Shown piece by piece: positions 24,776-35,606 of a stretch of DNA of 64,000 nt. Location: positions 1,031,587 through 1,095,586 of the forward strand of contig NW_011887297.1 of the NCBI RefSeq assembly GCF_000151315.2. The letters are read 5' to 3'. The position numbers and the translations under genes are program-made. The DNA is from Capsaspora owczarzaki ATCC 30864. Its lineage: Eukaryota; Opisthokonta; Filasterea. Below the pieces are notes generated by a model, which was given only the letters and a program-made list of their open reading frames with translations, made no database searches and had not been told where the DNA came from. Every line of letters begins with the position of its first letter. Position 1 is the first letter of the stretch.

Positions 24776-25165
24776 AACGTAAAATGAACACTTCTGACCG
24801 AACAAACGTGGGAGTGAACATAGTCGTACTGAACGTTGCTGCAATTCGAAGTGAACGACCTGCCCATGGCAATCGAACCAAGTGAATTGAACAATGTTCT
24901 GCAATGACTGGACAAGCTTCTCCACGGCACCGAACATGCCAGATTGAACAGTCATGCAATCTCAAAGGAGTGGTTTATCGCAGCTTCCCGGCATCTCCAA
25001 GCATGGTGGACATGACAAAAACATCATATTTACAAAAGCACGCAAAAGCAAAACACAGAATTTTTTTATTCTCGCTTGGGTTTGGTTTTTTTTTTTTTTT
25101 TTTTTTACTGCAGTCATCATCACCTCGCTGGAAAGCTCGGTTGGAAGAGCATCAAGCCAGTGTAT
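24776..25165. other. Left subterminal region of the transposon
   Basis: Non-coding element sequence between the terminal repeat and the transposase stop. It carries a dense series of GAAC motifs up to about 24950 and a T tract at about 25087-25106. Confidence 0.8.
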
Positions 25166-27118
25166 TTAATCCTTGATATCTTCGAGCTGCGCACAAGGGA
25201 AGGCATACTTGCTGACATGGACAATGGAGCGGCTGCAATTTTGCGCCGACACTTGGCGAACAGCATCTTCAATGCGGCGATGGACTTTCTCGCCTTTTTT
25301 CAGAGGAGTGCGCTTGAAGCAAGATTTAATCTTGCCAAAAACATATTCAATCGGGTTGAGGAATGACGAGTACGGCGGAAGATACAGCAGACGGTAGTTC
25401 CTACGCCAAAAGTAGTTGCGCAGGCTGGCTGTTTTGTGGAAGCTCGCATTGTCCATCACAATCCACGCCTTGTACGTTCTGCCATCTCGCGGGAAAGAGC
25501 GGCCGTACTTCTCTTCCGATGCGATCAGCAAATCTGCGTTGTCGTTGCCTTCCTCCGCCTCGTCTTGAAAGCATTCAGCCTGGGAAGGGTGATAAGCTTC
25601 CTCATCGTCGTCATCATCATCATCATCATCGTCGTCGGCATCGTTCGTCCATAGGGCTTCAACAGCGGGAGGGTAGGTGTAGGTGGATGTGCGGATGGGT
25701 GCTGCGGCGCGGGCTGAAGTTTGGGATGACGGCTGCACAAGTTGTTGGAGACGACGCGTCCGCATTGGATGTCGCAGGGAAGAGGTGCCTGTGGAGGATG
25801 CTGGGTGACTTGCTGCTGCTGCTGCTGCGGAAGACCACTGCCCAACGTCGTCGGCAGAGTTGTCCTCATCCTGGATGTCGTCTGTAAAAGCTGTTGAGCG
25901 ATGGTGCCCTCGCGGTAGCCGACCACGCCGGCGTCGTAGTAGTTCCGACGCCGCATGAGTATCTCGCGGCTGCGTACGTTGCTGTGCATGGAGCGACACA
26001 CCTGCTGCAGCACGATTCGAAGGGGATGAGGCTGCGGCATGCTGCGTCAATGTGCCGGCATGCTGCGCTGATGGTCCAGCATGCTGCATCGATGTCCCAG
26101 CGCCGGTACTGGGAGGTGCAGGGGCAGAAGAAGAGGAGGGCGCTGGAGCACTCGAGCTGCTGTTGTTGTTGTGGTTGTGGTGGTGGGTGTGATTGCTGTT
26201 GTTGTGCTCGCTCTGTGATGGCTCCTCTGCGCTCAGAACCTTCCCGTGAAACTCGACATACTTGGCAGACCCTTCATCCTCGAGCTCTTGCTCTGGAGCC
26301 TGGTCGCTATCGTTCTCATCGTCGCTCGTGCCGTGGTCTTCGTCGTTGCGGAAGGAGTCGCCGGCAGTGTGTGGCTCAAGTTCGCGACCTTCCAGCACGT
26401 GAATAAACTTGGCCATCGTCCGTTGGAATACATGCTGGTTGACAGGGCCGTGGTGGATGTCGTAGTGCACGACACCCGTATCGCCAATCACACAAATTAG
26501 TGTCCAGTTCGGAGCACGAATGGAATCGACGTTCTTGAGCGCGCGCTTGCCCTTCGGAGCACGCCCACGGCTGCGATGCATGTTAATGTTGAAGCCACAC
26601 TCATCGACGTAGAAGATGCGCGATTGGGGAATGTTCGCATTGGCCAAGTCCTGAAACCACTCTTGGCGCTTCATTTTGACCGCCATCGAGTTTTTGCGAG
26701 TGACCTGCTCATAGATCATCTTGAAATCAATGCCCATGCGCTTGACATGCCGACCGATTGTCGTCGCGTTGACTTTCACATCAAACTTCTCGTGCAACTT
26801 GTCGGCCAGCATGCCGTTGGTCACGGCGCAGTCCTTGTCGATTTCTTCCGCCAGGAATTCCTCCATTTCCCTCGTCACGACTGTCCGATTGGGCGGCTTG
26901 GAGGCACGAGGCTCTATGATACCAGTCTCGCGAAACTTGGTGCACACATTGTGCACGGTTGCGACCGGGACATCAAGATAGTCTGTAATCTCGCGAAAGG
27001 TGCACAAGTCCTCGTCGCGCAATGCAACAATCTGCCTGCGCAAGTCCAGGGACATGCGCTGGCGCTTGCGAGGGGTAGCTTGGGCAATCTCCTGGTCGTC
27101 GTTGGCGTGTACGGGCAT
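25166..27118 (-). CDS. Tc1/mariner-type DDE transposase with large internal insertion
   Basis: A single open frame of 650 residues starts at the ATG at 27118. The N-terminal region (about 20-130) has two helix-turn-helix units of the paired-like/IS630 type: LDLRRQIVALRDEDLCTFRE then TVHNVCTKFRETGII, and a second around DKLHEKFDVKVNATTIGRHV. The catalytic core has D172 in FYVDECGFNIN, D556 in IVMDNASFHK and E591 in LNPIEYVFGK. The last two are separated by 34 residues, so the type is DD34E (Tc1/IS630 group). D172 and D556 are 383 residues apart, against roughly 90 in typical relatives. The extra 290 or so residues are acidic, His/Ser/Asn-rich and Ala-rich, ending in a poly-Asp run. No stop interrupts them, but a spliced intron cannot be excluded. 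The cut-and-paste machinery looks functional. Confidence 0.92.
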   Translation of the reverse strand: MPVHANDDQEIAQATPRKRQRMSLDLRRQIVALRDEDLCTFREITDYLDVPVATVHNVCTKFRETGIIEPRASKPPNRTVVTREMEEFLAEEIDKDCAVTNGMLADKLHEKFDVKVNATTIGRHVKRMGIDFKMIYEQVTRKNSMAVKMKRQEWFQDLANANIPQSRIFYVDECGFNINMHRSRGRAPKGKRALKNVDSIRAPNWTLICVIGDTGVVHYDIHHGPVNQHVFQRTMAKFIHVLEGRELEPHTAGDSFRNDEDHGTSDDENDSDQAPEQELEDEGSAKYVEFHGKVLSAEEPSQSEHNNSNHTHHHNHNNNSSSSAPAPSSSSAPAPPSTGAGTSMQHAGPSAQHAGTLTQHAAASSPSNRAAAGVSLHAQQRTQPRDTHAASELLRRRRGRLPRGHHRSTAFTDDIQDEDNSADDVGQWSSAAAAAASHPASSTGTSSLRHPMRTRRLQQLVQPSSQTSARAAAPIRTSTYTYPPAVEALWTNDADDDDDDDDDDDEEAYHPSQAECFQDEAEEGNDNADLLIASEEKYGRSFPRDGRTYKAWIVMDNASFHKTASLRNYFWRRNYRLLYLPPYSSFLNPIEYVFGKIKSCFKRTPLKKGEKVHRRIEDAVRQVSAQNCSRSIVHVSKYAFPCAQLEDIKD

Positions 27119-27375
27119 CACTCGTTGGCGAATGCAGGACTGTTCAGGTGCTAAAGTAGGCAGCGTTCATTATTTAGAGTGCAGTGTTCAATGTGAGAAA
27201 CTCTTTGTCCAATCGCGAGTCACGGTTTTGTCAATGTCGCAGTGTCGTTCGGACCTTGTTGTTCAAAAGCGGCTGTTCAACGGGTGCTGTTCAAAGTATT
27301 TGCATTTTTGTCCGGATCAACTTTGTCCAATGCTCACATTGTTCAAAACCGATTGCAGCAATGTCGATTAAGAAA
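27119..27375. other. Right subterminal region of the transposon
   Basis: Transposase 5' flank within the element. It carries repeated GTTC motifs (GAAC on the minus strand) at 27142, 27165, 27186, 27247, 27261, 27275, 27289 and 27341. Confidence 0.8.
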
Positions 27376-27458
27376 TGTTCAAAACATGTGTGTTCAATAC
27401 CAAAGTCCACTCGTTCAATCTTTGCGCACAAGTGTTCCATCACCATTGCCGAACACTG
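27376..27458 (-). repeat. Right terminal inverted repeat of the transposon
   Basis: Inverse copy of 24693-24775. Read inward from the end it begins CAGTGTTCGGCAATGGTG, and it is followed by TA at 27459-27460. Confidence 0.95.
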
Positions 27459-27689
27459 TATCTCTGCTTCATCCGTTTTGCTTTGCCAGTCTGTCTGCCT
27501 GCCTTCGTTTGTTGTATGAATGTTCGCGTCTCTGTTGTCTGTCCGTTCATGAACGTTTCTTCATTTGGAACTCGAGCATGCATTCATTCAAACAACACGA
27601 CAAAAGACAATCACGAAACGAACATCGACCAGATTAAGTTCGCCCCTTCAAACAAACCGAGACGATACCGCCGTCGTCCTACATTTGTC

Positions 27690-30600
27690 CTACATTTTGC
27701 GCAGTTCGTCGGCAGGAATCAAATCCCAGCTGAATGGATGCACAACAACAGAATCCCATCAGCTTCAAAGGAGAATGCCAACCACAACACCAAAACATGA
27801 ACAAACCGGACAGTGTCCCACTTACTTGCTCTTTGCGAGTCGAAGGCGACCACCGCTGGCAAGCTCAGCCTGTTGCAGTGCCGTCCAGCCTTGAACCCGA
27901 ATCCAGGAGGGGTCACAAATGTTGCTCAAGCTAGCACCATAACCTCCAGAGTTAGCAATACGTTCCCTTGCACAGAGCAGCTCGCACTTACATCAGCACA
28001 CGCAAAGACTTGTTGCAACGGATGGCCGCTGCAATAGCGATCGCACCTGCATCTTCCACGCGGTTGTCGCCCATGCTGTCATGCAAGATCATTCTTGTGG
28101 GGTGAGGACCAAGGAATCAACGGACTGCACGCTTTCCTCAACCTCAGTATCGCTTCGCATACAACAACTTGACCAGACCAGTGTTCACCCTGAGCGCTTC
28201 TGCAATCGCGATCGCGCCTTCATCGTCAATGTTGTTGTCGGAAAGCCTGTCGCCCAACCAAAATCAATCGTCAGTAAACCTGCACATTGTTCAGTTAACT
28301 CTACCAAAAAGCAGAAAGCCTTGCCACAGCTCTCCCAGCGTGTTGTTCACTTTGAGCGCCTCAGCAAGGGCCTTGGCTCCTTCCGCTTCGATACCGTTTT
28401 GGTACAAACTGCGTCCTTAAAATGAGTCAAAACTGAAACGCGCTCTTCCAGTCCACACGCCACAAAGCACACTCACTCGAGCTTCGTCACGTTCTTGTTC
28501 ACTTTGAGCGCAGCCGCAACGGTCAGCGCGCCTTCATTGCCAATGCGCATCTGACTCAGTCTGTATGTCGGTGTTCAAAGCAAACAAAAAAACCGACGAC
28601 TCGCGCAGTACTGAGGAAGACTTTCGTGACATGCGTCACCAGCAGAAGTTTTCATCTTACGAAACACAGCCAGGTCGGCCAGTGCCAGGGTTGTCTCCAT
28701 TCTTAATCAGGTCGTAAATGAACCGCTGCTCAGGAGTCAAGGCTTCATAGAAAGCACCTGCCCCAAATCAGAGCGTCGGAAGGTAAGCCAATCGTGCATC
28801 GCGCTTGGTTGATGACATGGTGGCACTTACGTTGATCATCGGAGCGCCAGACAAACGAAAAGACGTAGTTGCCGAGCGAGCGTGCCGTCCGCCGGAATCG
28901 CGTCAGTGCCTCAGCAAACACCGAGCCGAGTGGCTCGTGAGTTGGAGGTGCAGTAGCAGCAAGGGAGGTGTGTTCGGGGTTCCTCAGCATCTTGTCGTCA
29001 GAGCTGCCAAAAGAAGCAAGTCGATTGCCGATTGGAAGCGCCGGCGGTGAGGTAAGTGCTTGGGGTTGAGCAGCAAAATTCCATTGTCGGACAAGACTTT
29101 TCCACCTGTTGGAGCCACTAGAAGCGCAAGAAGGAGACGTGTGAGGACAATCACTCCTCGCAACAACCAGCACCGACATGGGTCTGAGTATAATACCGAT
29201 CAGGCACAAACCACAACCGCTTGTCTCCAATCGGCCGGGCAATAAACGCCTTCAGCACCTCCTCGCTGAGCGGGTTTTCCTCCAGGCTGCGATAATTTCA
29301 AAAGATGAGTGTTGGCTTATTGGGATCAAACAGCAGTGAAACTTGATCCACACTCACTTCAAACACCACAGCTTTTGGTGAACTCTCAGAGCGTCCAACA
29401 GGCCGGAGACACCCTCTTCCGTGATGTGGTTCTGGTCCAAGCTGCGATTCAATCACACGATGGGATCCAATGTCGCACGAGCAATGTCATCCAGTCAGAA
29501 CAGAAACAAACGGAAAATAGGACAGGATTATCAACAAGAGCCAAAGCATACCTCATGATGGACAGCGTCTTGAGGTTGATTTTCAGAGCCTCCGCAAGAG
29601 CAATTGCGCCCGAATCACCAATCTCGGCATCATTCAGTCTATATGTGTAGTTTGTGTAAGTGGCGATCTCGCCCACATCAACCTACAAACGGTGAAAAAT
29701 ATCGTACTCGATGCGCCAAAGAGCCGTGTTTTCTTTCAGACCCTCAGCAATGGCGGCAGCGCCCAAGTCGCCAAGCGGGTTTCCCGACAAACTAAGTGAT
29801 GATGAGTTGAAAATCAGCGTCGCAGGCCTAGCTCCAGCTGCAATCTGCGCACTATCCCTTAGCTTACTTCAGGAGGTGGGGCACTTTCAAATGAGGCAGA
29901 GCTTGCCCAATCGCTTGCGCACCTACATGCCCAATCTGGTTGTCGATCAAACTATCAGAGGAAGGATGGTGTGAGCAAACAGTCGAGAACAGCAAGAATT
30001 CACAGATACTCGAATCAACAACAGCACGAAACTTGCCGGATTTCAGTCAGAGAAGTGGTCGCCTGAAGGATTGTGGCGACCGAGAGTGCAAGCGTGTCGT
30101 CAATGTTCATGTTGGTCATGCTGTTTCGTGTACAATACAGCACATGTTTTGAGTATCGTCAGTGAAGGACAACGAATGACATTGCAAGCGAAAATCCAAA
30201 ATCTCAACGCTATCCGCTGCGAAATAACTCCATAATTTTTCATGCCGTACTCCAATTCGGTGAGAATCTTGTTCAATCCGATGGCCTCAGCCAGGATGGC
30301 CAGGCCAGTGGCAGTGAAGCGAGTGCCCATGAGACTGAAACGACAAACAAAGCACAAAAAGTCGTGAGAACAACACAGCGCGATAATATCGACACGCACA
30401 ACAGCCACAGTCACGCAGTAGGACACGAACTCGAGCTTGGTTCGGGTCGTGTTGACTTTGAGACCTTCGGCAAACACACGAGCAGTGGCGTCGTCAAACA
30501 CTCTCAGTCGGGGTCTGAGACACCATTCACATATAGTTTGCAGCTCTTTGAGTGACAGCCATCAACAACGGTTGCACTTTCCCAACGACCATGAGCACCA

Positions 30601-32580
30601 AAACGAGGTCGTACGCAAATTTATCGCCCTTTTCCATGAGGCTCTCAAGCAGCTTGCGTTGCACCGGCGTCAGGTTCTGTCGCACATCTACGCATGTTTG
30701 GAGATCACCAACACGTCACAAAAAGTAAGTCGACGGCGTGCAATACGAGAATCGAGCCCCTTGGTGTCTGTGTGCTCGCACCTTCAGGAATCAGGGGCGA
30801 CAACTCGGGGCGAAGAGGCGGGTAAATGGTCGCAGGATCTCGTTGCATGTCAATGAAGAAGCTGATGTCTCCGGCGTTCGGTGAGTGAAAGTGACACAAG
30901 ATTTCAATTTTCGCTTCTGCGCAAAGGCTGGCCTCACCGATGATCGAATTTTGTTTTCGCCTCTTGTTCGGAAATGCCAATGATATTGTATGACAGCCTA
31001 GAACAGTGTCAGCGCAGCGAAACAAGACGTCTAAAGAGAGCGATGGTCAAGAACAAGGAGCAAGCACTTGCTTACTCAATATACTTGAGTTCGTTGGATG
31101 GAACATTCTCCAGAGCCTTTGAGAAGGCGCGCGCCCCGACTTCAGTGATCTTGTTCTTGCCCAATCTACAATTGTCGCGCGTTAGTTCAACGGTAGGTAC
31201 CGCAGCAAAACCGTCGAACCACTCACTTCAGGTTCGTGAGTGACTTGTTGTGTTTGAACATATCAGCCAAGGCGATCGCTCCTGCGTCACCAATCTCGTT
31301 TTCAGACAAACTGCCGCGATTGTTAGCTCAAAACTAAAAGTCGAGAAACAGCAAGCCGAGATGTCCAAAAACACCCACACCAGCTCCTCAAGTGCCTTGT
31401 TTTGTTTGAGTAAATCAGCCAGGACGATCACTCCTGCGTCACTAATCTCGTTTTGAAGCAAACTGCCACGATTGTCAGCCCACATCGATTGATAGAAATA
31501 CAACCAAACATAGCTTGGAAACATGTCACTGCCAAACACTCACATCAGAGATTTAAGCGTTGGGTGACCACGCAACGCATGGACGAGCGAGATTGTACCG
31601 TCGTCCCCAATAGCATTGCAACCAAGGCTGCACAAGAGAGCGATATATGGATTATTGATGAGTAATTGATTGCAACGTGTCGTGTCTACTTGCGAAACCT
31701 TACTGCAAAAAAGTCAACGTCTTGTTCAGTTTGAGGGCTTCGGCGATGGCTTGCACGCCTGCTACACCAAACTCATTGCGGGGCAAACTATCCGTTTTGG
31801 TTGCTCTCGATGAGTTTCTGTGTTGCAACCGCCTTCTCGGCCATCCGGAGGTTTCTTACAAGAGCCGAACGTAACTGGTCCTGACTTTCAGCATGTCGGC
31901 AATCGCACGAGCACTATCGACATCCAGGGCGTTGTCGTTTAGACTATCGACATCCAAGGGGAATGAGTGTATGCTTGGTTTTGGCAAGTGGAACGATCAA
32001 GCGAATGCATGAAACTACACTCACCTCAGCTTGGTCACGGCTTCAAGGTCCTTGAGCACCTCCATAAGCTGGACCACTCCAGCAGTTCCCAAATTGTTGT
32101 CACCCAGACTGTCGGGTATTGTATGAGTTTGTGTGAGGGATGCGGCACAACGTGCAGTTCGCTAGTACGACTCACTGGACAATCGTGATCTCTGGATTGA
32201 GCCACAGCGCTTGGATGATGACGGGCATGTCCTCATCAACAATATGACGTCCAGAAAGACTGTTTCAATGATCAGTGAGCAGAACTGAGTGCTTCCGACG
32301 AGTCGGTCGGTTGATGCTGACAGTGAGTGAATTGGTTACTAGAGCTGGGTTTCGTCGTATTTGACTCCCTCGAGCCATTTGAGGTGCCTCTTGTTCATTC
32401 TGTTGCGAGCATGACAATCGTCACAAGATGATGTTGGCGACGAGTGAGTGAAGTGTGAGCAAGCGGTCTCGAGACAGCAGCTCGCATTTCATGTTGCGCT
32501 CCTCACTTCAAGCCACCAGTGCTTCCGTGGGCTGAAGGCCTCTCGACAGGCTCCTGTGACATGGCTTGATTGATCTGCAT
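27690..32580 (-). CDS. Multi-exon leucine-rich-repeat (ribonuclease-inhibitor type) protein
   Basis: I reconstruct about 29 short exons running from the ATG at 32580 (MQINQAMSQEP) to the TAG at 27690. Most exons are about 84 bp, begin and end in phase 2, and encode one 28-residue LRR of the form LxxNxIGDxGAxALAEALKxN, for example LSENEIGDAGAIALADMFKH (31230-31313) and LNDAEIGDSGAIALAEALKI (about 29555-29640). There are three LRR blocks: about 31060-32270, 29240-30510 and 27970-28560. Between them are non-LRR segments containing the related motifs LTPVQRKLLESLMEKGDK (about 30660) and LTPEQRFIYDLIKNGDN (about 28720), and a longer linker at 28860-29130. Two introns use GC donors. No NACHT, kinase or membrane domain is seen. 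Joining all three blocks into one gene rests only on phase; two or three tandem genes are possible. The function is unknown; RI-type LRRs usually bind proteins. Confidence 0.72.
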
Positions 32581-33362
32581 CGAGCGAGGAGACGAGGGTG
32601 TTTGGGAGGGGAAGGGCCCCCAAGCACGAAAAAGTCAGAACAAAGGCAAACGACTGAGAAGCAGGCCAAAGGCGTAGCGTCGCTCTGCAACTGCAACAAC
32701 GATACGACAAAGCTTGCTCATCATCTTTTAATCAGCACTCACAGCCGCGGCTGCTGCTGCTGAAGGAGCAGAGACGACATGTAGGTGCATTCCAGCTGCG
32801 GCTGCCGCTTGCTCTGCTGCTTCGAATACGCTCAGACTCATTGGGTCGACATTTGTACTTCAACCAACAGCTCAACTGATCGGGGCTTCGGCAGGCAGAT
32901 CTAGTTACTGCCGTTTGGCTTTGTGAGGTTTCTGTTTGTTGTTGTTTTCTCAGAAACTTGACCAAAAAAACAAAGAGTGGCGGCGTCCTTTCCTAAACGA
33001 GGATGACAGTAGGACGATCTCTTTCAGTACTCGTTGCTCGTTCTTTGTGTCTGGCTGAGTGCTTGCTGGTTGCCCTTTCATTTATTCTGTCTGTGCTCCT
33101 TTCGATGCCTTCTTTCTCGCTGTTCCTTTCATCTGCTGTTTTCTTGTTTTCTTGTGTTCTTGGGGGGGGGGGTTTCTTTTGTTCTGTTTTCTTATTCTTT
33201 TCTCCCATTTCTTTTTTTCGTCGTTTTCATTTCTCAGTCGTTTTCTCAGTCGTTTTCTCAGTCGAATTTGATCACTTGACCTCGACTCCAATACAAAACG
33301 AACCGAAAAATCGAGGACAACACAAGCAACTCGTCAATTTGAGACACGCCGCTTTTTCCATC
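32581..33362. promoter_or_regulatory. Divergent intergenic region
   Basis: Between the minus-strand LRR gene and the plus-strand protrudin-like gene. It is T/C-rich over 33080-33260. No conserved exon is recognised, although open frames exist. Confidence 0.4.
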
Positions 33363-35202
33363 ATGAGCGGTGCTGGTGCTGCTGCTCGTAGTAGTAGTGG
33401 TGCTGGTGCTGGTGCTGCTGCTGCTTCGATGCCGGTGGACATTGGTCGACTGGTTGCAGCGACGCGCGCAATTGACACGCACGTCCTCACTCCAGCAAGC
33501 TGGCTGCTCGCCCAGTACGCCTCGCTTATCTGCTGGACGTCGCGGCCACGCTCGTTGCTGGGAGTCCTCGGCTGGACGCTCGTCGTGCTGCTGCCAGAAA
33601 TCGTCGTCGCCGTCATCGTTCTCGCTGCCATCACGCTCCTTGGCTGGAATTACATTACGCGCTTCTCTGCCGCGCCCGACGCTGCGTCTGCCTTTGCGCG
33701 CGGGGCAGCTTCATCTTCCTCATCTTCATCATTGTCCCGGCAGCAGCACCAGAGCGTCGTGGCATCCGCTGCGGCAGCTGCCGCGCTGGGACTTGCCCGA
33801 CCAGCAGCTGCAGCAACCAGCTCGGCGGACGGCTCGATGCAGCATTCGGGCGTGGCCACCCCGCCGTCAGGAGGGACCAGCCAGCAGCACGGCGGAGGCG
33901 GGACGGGCAGCAGCGGGCACCGGTCGCGTGGATCGCTCGAGCACTCGCGGTCGGCGTCGCAATCATCGCTCCAGCTGCTCGATCTGGACGAGGACGACGA
34001 CCAACAGCAACAGCAACAGCAGCAACAACAACAGCAACAACAACAGCAACAGGCCCATCATCCGGCTGGGAATGCCACTCATCATCACAGCAGCAGTAGT
34101 GCAAGTCCTGCTGCGCAACACCGCGCTGAGCTCCCTCAAGGCACGACTGCCACTGCGTCCCCAGCAGACATGCAAGAGTTTCGCCACTATCTTCGAGTAT
34201 GGCAGCAGACAAGCGATAGCCTCGCTGTGGTCGTCCTGCTCGTCGTGGACCTTTTTGTCTGGACGAATCGCGTTCGATCCATCACGCTCCTCTGGCTCCT
34301 GGGCTGCGCCATTCTGGTTGTGTTAGTACTTCCGTTTTGGCTGTCAGTTCTGCTCGCTGGCTATGTTCCGTTCGTCCTGTGTAGCACGCGATTGCGAGGT
34401 AAAAGCTGTTGCGTTGCGTTTTGTTTTGTTCTGCTTGATGGGCTATCGCTCCAGATCTGACTCAACTCTCGTTCGCGTTGTTGGGGAAAATTGCAGCAAT
34501 GGCAGCATCCGTGGTGCGGAGACTACCTGTTGGTCGCCTCTCGTCGACCCTTGGAGTGGCGTGGGGTGAGATCTTCGACAAGCCAACGACCAAAAATACC
34601 GCTGATGCCGCCATGGCTGCAGCGGCGGCTCGCGGCGCAGACCTTTCTGAGCAGTTCTCCTCTTCGTCCCGCATTGTGCACGTGTCGCAGGCAGGCATCG
34701 CTCAAACTCGCGTTGAGAATGACTTTGAGTTTGTTGATGAGGTAGGCAAGCTCTTGCCTGTGTGTCTGTTTTTGTTTTGTGAGAGGGTTTTGATCACGCA
34801 CGCACGCTGATTTTTGGTGCGATGCTGATTTTAAACATGTTCCTGAATGATCTTCTCGTTGCTTCTGCGCATTAGGCCTCCTCGCGGGCCATGAATGGGT
34901 CGGCGCTCTCGGGAAACGGGGCTGGATCGGCAAAGAAGAAACAAGACGGACTCCGAGAACGAATCTCAACCGGACTCAAAAAACGGCAAACCGAGCTGGC
35001 GGGTAGTTGTGCCAACTGCCGAACATCATTTTCGCACCTGCTCGTTAAGCGCTGCACATGCGCGAGCTGCGGAGACGCGTTCTGCACCAATTGTGCCTCG
35101 AAAAGCGTCACACGTGCAGTCCTCGGCGCCACTGCCCCAGCCGCCTTTGAAGAGACTGTTCGTGTGTGTTCCGGCTGCTATGATCAGCTGGTTCGACGAT
35201 GA
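33363..35202 (+). CDS. ZFYVE27-like: Protrudin-like FYVE-domain membrane protein (ZFYVE27 family)
   Basis: Three exons (33363-34398, 34497-34741, 34876-35202) encode 535 residues. Protrudin is an endoplasmic-reticulum protein that tethers late endosomes through VAP proteins and phosphoinositides. N-terminal hydrophobic helices (VLGWTLVVLLPEIVVAVIVL) are followed by a low-complexity cytosolic loop with a poly-Gln run (33999-34060). A second long hydrophobic region then follows (LAVVVLLVVDLFVW, LGCAILVVLVLPFWLSVLLA), consistent with a membrane hairpin. A FFAT-like EFVDEAS preceded by acidic residues spans the second intron. The C-terminus is an atypical FYVE finger, CANCRTSF...CASCGDAFCTNC...CSGC, with GATAPAAFEETVRVCSGC, close to human protrudin GATAPEAQRETVFVCASC. 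The classic WxxD and RRHHCR signatures are missing, as in protrudin. Confidence 0.82.
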
Positions 35203-35606
35203 TTGGTTTTTCTCTTTTTGGATTTGTTTTCCCCCCCCCCTCTCATTCTGTGTTGATAGTCCGTGTGATGTCTTAATAAATCTAAATTACTTTTTCTCTT
35301 TTGATAGGAGAACGAGCATCGTCAGGAGCGCGAATAATCGTCGACATCTGATGAGCAATGCTGAACAAAAAAAAAAATCAACAATGAAATTTCCAATTCG
35401 AAAAATGCGCTGTTATGAAACCAAGAGGGTCGCACGCAACCTTCAGGCACAACACAACATGCACACGTCACAATGCAATAACAATGCAGGGGATATGCAA
35501 CAAGGAGCACCGCCTGTGGATGCCAAAAGCTGTAAACGCTTGGCAGTCCAAAAACAAACAAAAAAGCAAAGCAAACGCTAATACAAGAAACCCAAAACAA
35601 ACACCT
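35203..35606. other. Convergent intergenic region
   Basis: 3' flanks of the protrudin-like gene (plus) and the GH9 gene (minus). It includes TTAATAAA at 35273, a likely polyadenylation signal for the plus-strand gene. No gene seen. Confidence 0.5.

Larger units (their letters stand above)
24693..27458 (-). mobile_element. Intact-looking Tc1/mariner-superfamily (DD34E) DNA transposon
   Basis: The 2766-bp element is bounded by TA dinucleotides (24691-24692 and 27459-27460), the target duplication expected for this superfamily. It has 83-bp terminal inverted repeats and a single uninterrupted transposase gene on the minus strand. The near-identity of the repeats (two differences) and the open frame suggest recent insertion. 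It lies 149 bases upstream of the WDR11 start codon and 231 bases from the stop of the LRR gene. Confidence 0.93.
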
